This document shows positions 6,349-6,754 of a stretch of 6,754 nt of DNA, one piece after another. Below the pieces are notes generated by a model. That model had not been told where the DNA came from and searched no databases. It saw only the letters and a program-made list of their open reading frames with translations. This DNA comes from Planctomycetaceae bacterium. Lineage in GTDB: Bacteria; Planctomycetota; Planctomycetia; Planctomycetales; Planctomycetaceae. The stretch is taken from contig WFOZ01000049.1 in assembly GCA_015487825.1 (NCBI GenBank), positions 1 through 6,754 on the forward strand. Direction: 5' to 3'. Position 1 is the first letter of the stretch. Each line of letters begins with the position of its first letter. Position numbers and translations under genes: made by a program.

Positions 6349-6440
6349 ACAACCAGAGAAAGCCCCCTGCTTCAACGTGATTAACCGCAGAATTCGCAGA
6401 GAAGAGAAAAGTAACTCCCTGCGGTGCAGTATCACAATAA

Positions 6441-6754
6441 TCAGCGAAACAGGCGATTTAAGATGCCGCTTGCGGGGCGAACTGCGACTTTTTCTACCAG
6501 ATTTTGCGCCAGAGATTCGTTGAGATTCAAATCTGCCAGAACTGATTTGTATTCCTTTTCTATTTTACCTGTCAGTTTTTGCATCTGCTGTTTAATCTGC
6601 TGCTCTGCCAGCATACGAGCTTCCTCTCGCCTGAGGAGTGCTTCTTTCCGGAATTCATCCTGCAGGCGGCTCGCAACGAGCTCGCCAATATTGGATCGCA
6701 ATTCGATCGCAGGTGACTTCAAAGATCCCCTGATACTGGCTTCCCCATGAATCC
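6441..6754 (-). CDS. C-terminal end of a larger protein, AsmA/TIGR03545-like tail (partial)
   Basis: The frame is open to the window edge at 6754 and stops with TGA at 6441-6443; about 103 residues are visible. A TTG at 6722 could be read as a start, but the frame continues upstream, so this is treated as a truncated gene. The visible start, HGEASIRGSLKSPAIELRSN followed by IGELV, has the pattern of a final beta-repeat seen in AsmA-like and TIGR03545-type envelope proteins: a Gly-rich strand, a Pro, then an SN-IG segment. A charged helix rich in Glu, Arg, Lys and Gln follows (about 6530-6660), likely a coiled coil, and then a short tail ending GILNRLFR. In such families the body of the protein is large and linked to the cell envelope. 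The family name is from memory of the pattern, so it is tentative. It runs toward the exported-protein gene with a 260-base gap. Confidence 0.7.
   Translation of the reverse strand, partial: IHGEASIRGSLKSPAIELRSNIGELVASRLQDEFRKEALLRREEARMLAEQQIKQQMQKLTGKIEKEYKSVLADLNLNESLAQNLVEKVAVRPASGILNRLFR

Noticed and set aside
6424..6750. Plus-strand ORF of 108 codons at the right end
   Set aside because: It is Ser/Cys/Arg-rich low-complexity sequence opposite the charged helix of the minus-strand gene, with no ribosome site.

Overview
The window looks like chromosomal DNA of a bacterium with moderate GC content, most plausibly a member of the Planctomycetota. This is an inference from gene style: a large lipid-anchored di-haem cytochrome c with long linkers, an exported concanavalin-like protein of a type common in that phylum, and small scattered transcription units. 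No rRNA, tRNA, CRISPR array, transposase or phage gene was found.

Layout, left to right. (1) 1-672, plus: the C-terminal two thirds or so of a dihydroorotase-family protein. Several positions that bind zinc or substrate in active type I enzymes are changed, so it looks like the non-catalytic PyrX type that supports aspartate transcarbamoylase. (2) 673-1025: a 353-base gap with a perfect 18-base palindrome, a possible small ORF and a weak promoter candidate. (3) 1026-2555, plus: a lipoprotein with two CXXCH haem sites, probably an electron carrier outside the cytoplasmic membrane. (4) 2556-2794: a convergent gap holding a 142-base element with imperfect terminal inverted repeats, then a strong intrinsic terminator for the minus-strand gene. 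(5) 2795-4108, minus: UDP-glucose 6-dehydrogenase. (6) 4240-5295, minus: dTDP-glucose 4,6-dehydratase. (7) 5482-6180, minus: a small exported protein with a LamG/DUF1080-like fold of unknown role. (8) 6441-6754, minus: the C-terminal end of a larger protein with an AsmA-like tail and a charged helix, cut by the window edge.

How the genes work together. The two nucleotide-sugar enzymes (5 and 6) lie in the same direction and supply UDP-glucuronate and dTDP-4-keto-6-deoxyglucose, precursors for surface polysaccharide or O-antigen-like glycans. A 131-base gap with a good extended -10 element suggests ugd can be transcribed alone. The dihydroorotase-like gene belongs to pyrimidine synthesis and the cytochrome to respiration; neither is obviously linked to the sugar genes.

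There is no clear new multi-gene system here. The points most worth following are the probable dihydroorotase pseudoenzyme and the inverted-repeat element at 2582-2723.
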